In this document: one piece after another, positions 15,346 through 15,855 of the stretch
Layout: the number at the start of each line of letters is the position of its first letter
Numbering within the stretch: position 1 is the stretch's first letter
NCBI GenBank assembly: GCA_030829765.1
Contig: JAUROO010000092.1
Location: forward strand, 1-15,855
Reading direction: 5' to 3'
DNA length: 15,855 nucleotides
Source of the DNA: Miltoncostaeales bacterium
Lineage (GTDB): Bacteria; Actinomycetota; Thermoleophilia; Miltoncostaeales; Miltoncostaeaceae
Made by a program: the position numbers and the translations under genes
Notes under the pieces: generated by a model
Databases searched by the model: none
The model's input: only the letters and a program-made list of their open reading frames with translations
What the model was told of the DNA's origin: nothing

Positions 15346-15855
15346 TCAGGGCATCCGACCCCAGATGGCGCGTGGAATGCCCGCGAGGTCGGCGCGCGAT
15401 CCGATGTCCGCGAAGCCCGCGGCGGCGAGGATGTCGGCGACCGCCCCCGCCTGCCCGTCCCCCGCCTCCAGCACCACGAGGCCGCCGGGGTTGAGCACGG
15501 CCGTCGCCTCATGGACCACCCGATGGTGGTCCTCCGTGCCGAGCGGGCCGGCGACGAGGGCGGCGACCGGCTCATGCCGCAGGGCAGGGAAGGCGTCCAT
15601 GTCCTCCGGCACGAGATAGGGCGGATTGGACACCACCACGTCGAACGGCTCGCCTGCCACGGCGGCCAGGCCGTCGCTCTCCAGCATGCGCACGCGGGGC
15701 TCCAGGACCGGATGGGCGGCGAGGTTGCGGCGCGCCACGGCAAGGGCCTCCGGGCTGCGCTCGAGGGCGGTCACCGACACGTCGGGCCGCAGGTCGGCCA
15801 CCGAGAGTGCGATGGCCCCCGATCCGGTTCCCCAGTCGGCGATCGCCGCGCCCTG
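15346..15855 (-). CDS. prmC: Peptide chain release factor N5-glutamine methyltransferase, 5' end beyond window
   Basis: The C-terminal 169 residues are present and the start lies beyond base 15855. The SAM-binding motif I appears at once as ADWGTGSGAIAL (GTGSG at residues 9-13 of the fragment; most homologues have Leu where this has Trp). ALERSPEALAVARRN (the acidic ribose-binding E32) follows, and the diagnostic NPPY is at 77-80 (VVVSNPPYLVPED). PrmC/HemK methylates the glutamine of the GGQ loop in release factors RF1/RF2. Missing upstream are the N-terminal helical release-factor-binding domain and the first part of the Rossmann fold. Actinobacterial operons usually have prfA just upstream, which would fall outside this window. 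TGA ends the gene at 15346. Confidence 0.94.
   Translation of the reverse strand, partial: QGAAIADWGTGSGAIALSVADLRPDVSVTALERSPEALAVARRNLAAHPVLEPRVRMLESDGLAAVAGEPFDVVVSNPPYLVPEDMDAFPALRHEPVAALVAGPLGTEDHHRVVHEATAVLNPGGLVVLEAGDGQAGAVADILAAAGFADIGSRADLAGIPRAIWGRMP

Overview
The window is very GC-rich and every gene I can support lies on the minus strand. Reading along that strand from position 15855 to 1, the order is prmC (5' end cut off by the window edge), glyA, a short-chain dehydrogenase, a WecA/TagO-type phosphoglycosyl transferase, an AtpI-like membrane protein, atpB-E-F-H-A-G-D-C, mdh, an MFS exporter, an M20 metallopeptidase and an LCP-family wall-polymer transferase (3' end cut off). 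The order prmC / glyA / wecA-like / atpI-like / atpBEFHAGDC is the arrangement I know from Actinobacteria such as Mycobacterium and Streptomyces. With the GC content and the many GTG/TTG starts it points to an actinobacterium. A deep branch such as Thermoleophilia is possible, but I cannot fix the class from sequence alone. Subunits b and delta are separate genes, so this is not the mycobacterial b-delta fusion layout.

Region 1 (15855-12964) holds translation-termination factor methylation (PrmC), one-carbon metabolism (GlyA) and an SDR oxidoreductase. Their gaps are 76 and 181 bp; the larger one carries a perfect 19-bp inverted repeat around a 72-nt spacer. A GC-rich hairpin just after the SDR stop probably ends this unit. 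Region 2 (about 12958-3520) looks like one long transcription unit: wecA, atpI-like, all eight F1Fo subunit genes and mdh. Most junctions overlap by 1-4 bp or are very short. mdh follows atpC by 14 bp, with a strong Shine-Dalgarno sequence and a TTG start, so malate oxidation (NADH supply) and ATP synthesis appear co-expressed. A GC hairpin at 3520-3545 probably terminates it. Region 3 (3486-1) has a perfect 20-bp inverted repeat ahead of an MFS exporter, then an M20 deacylase/peptidase and an LCP protein joined by a GTGA stop/start overlap.

Functionally the window combines energy metabolism (H+-type F1Fo ATP synthase plus malate dehydrogenase) with both ends of cell-wall glycopolymer assembly: WecA starts lipid-linked polymers and LCP proteins attach finished polymers to peptidoglycan. 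I see no CRISPR array, tRNA, rRNA, insertion sequence or defence system. Most of the window is conserved housekeeping DNA, and the least explained parts are the intergenic inverted repeats and a few odd start sites. No stretch longer than 300 bp lacks a gene.
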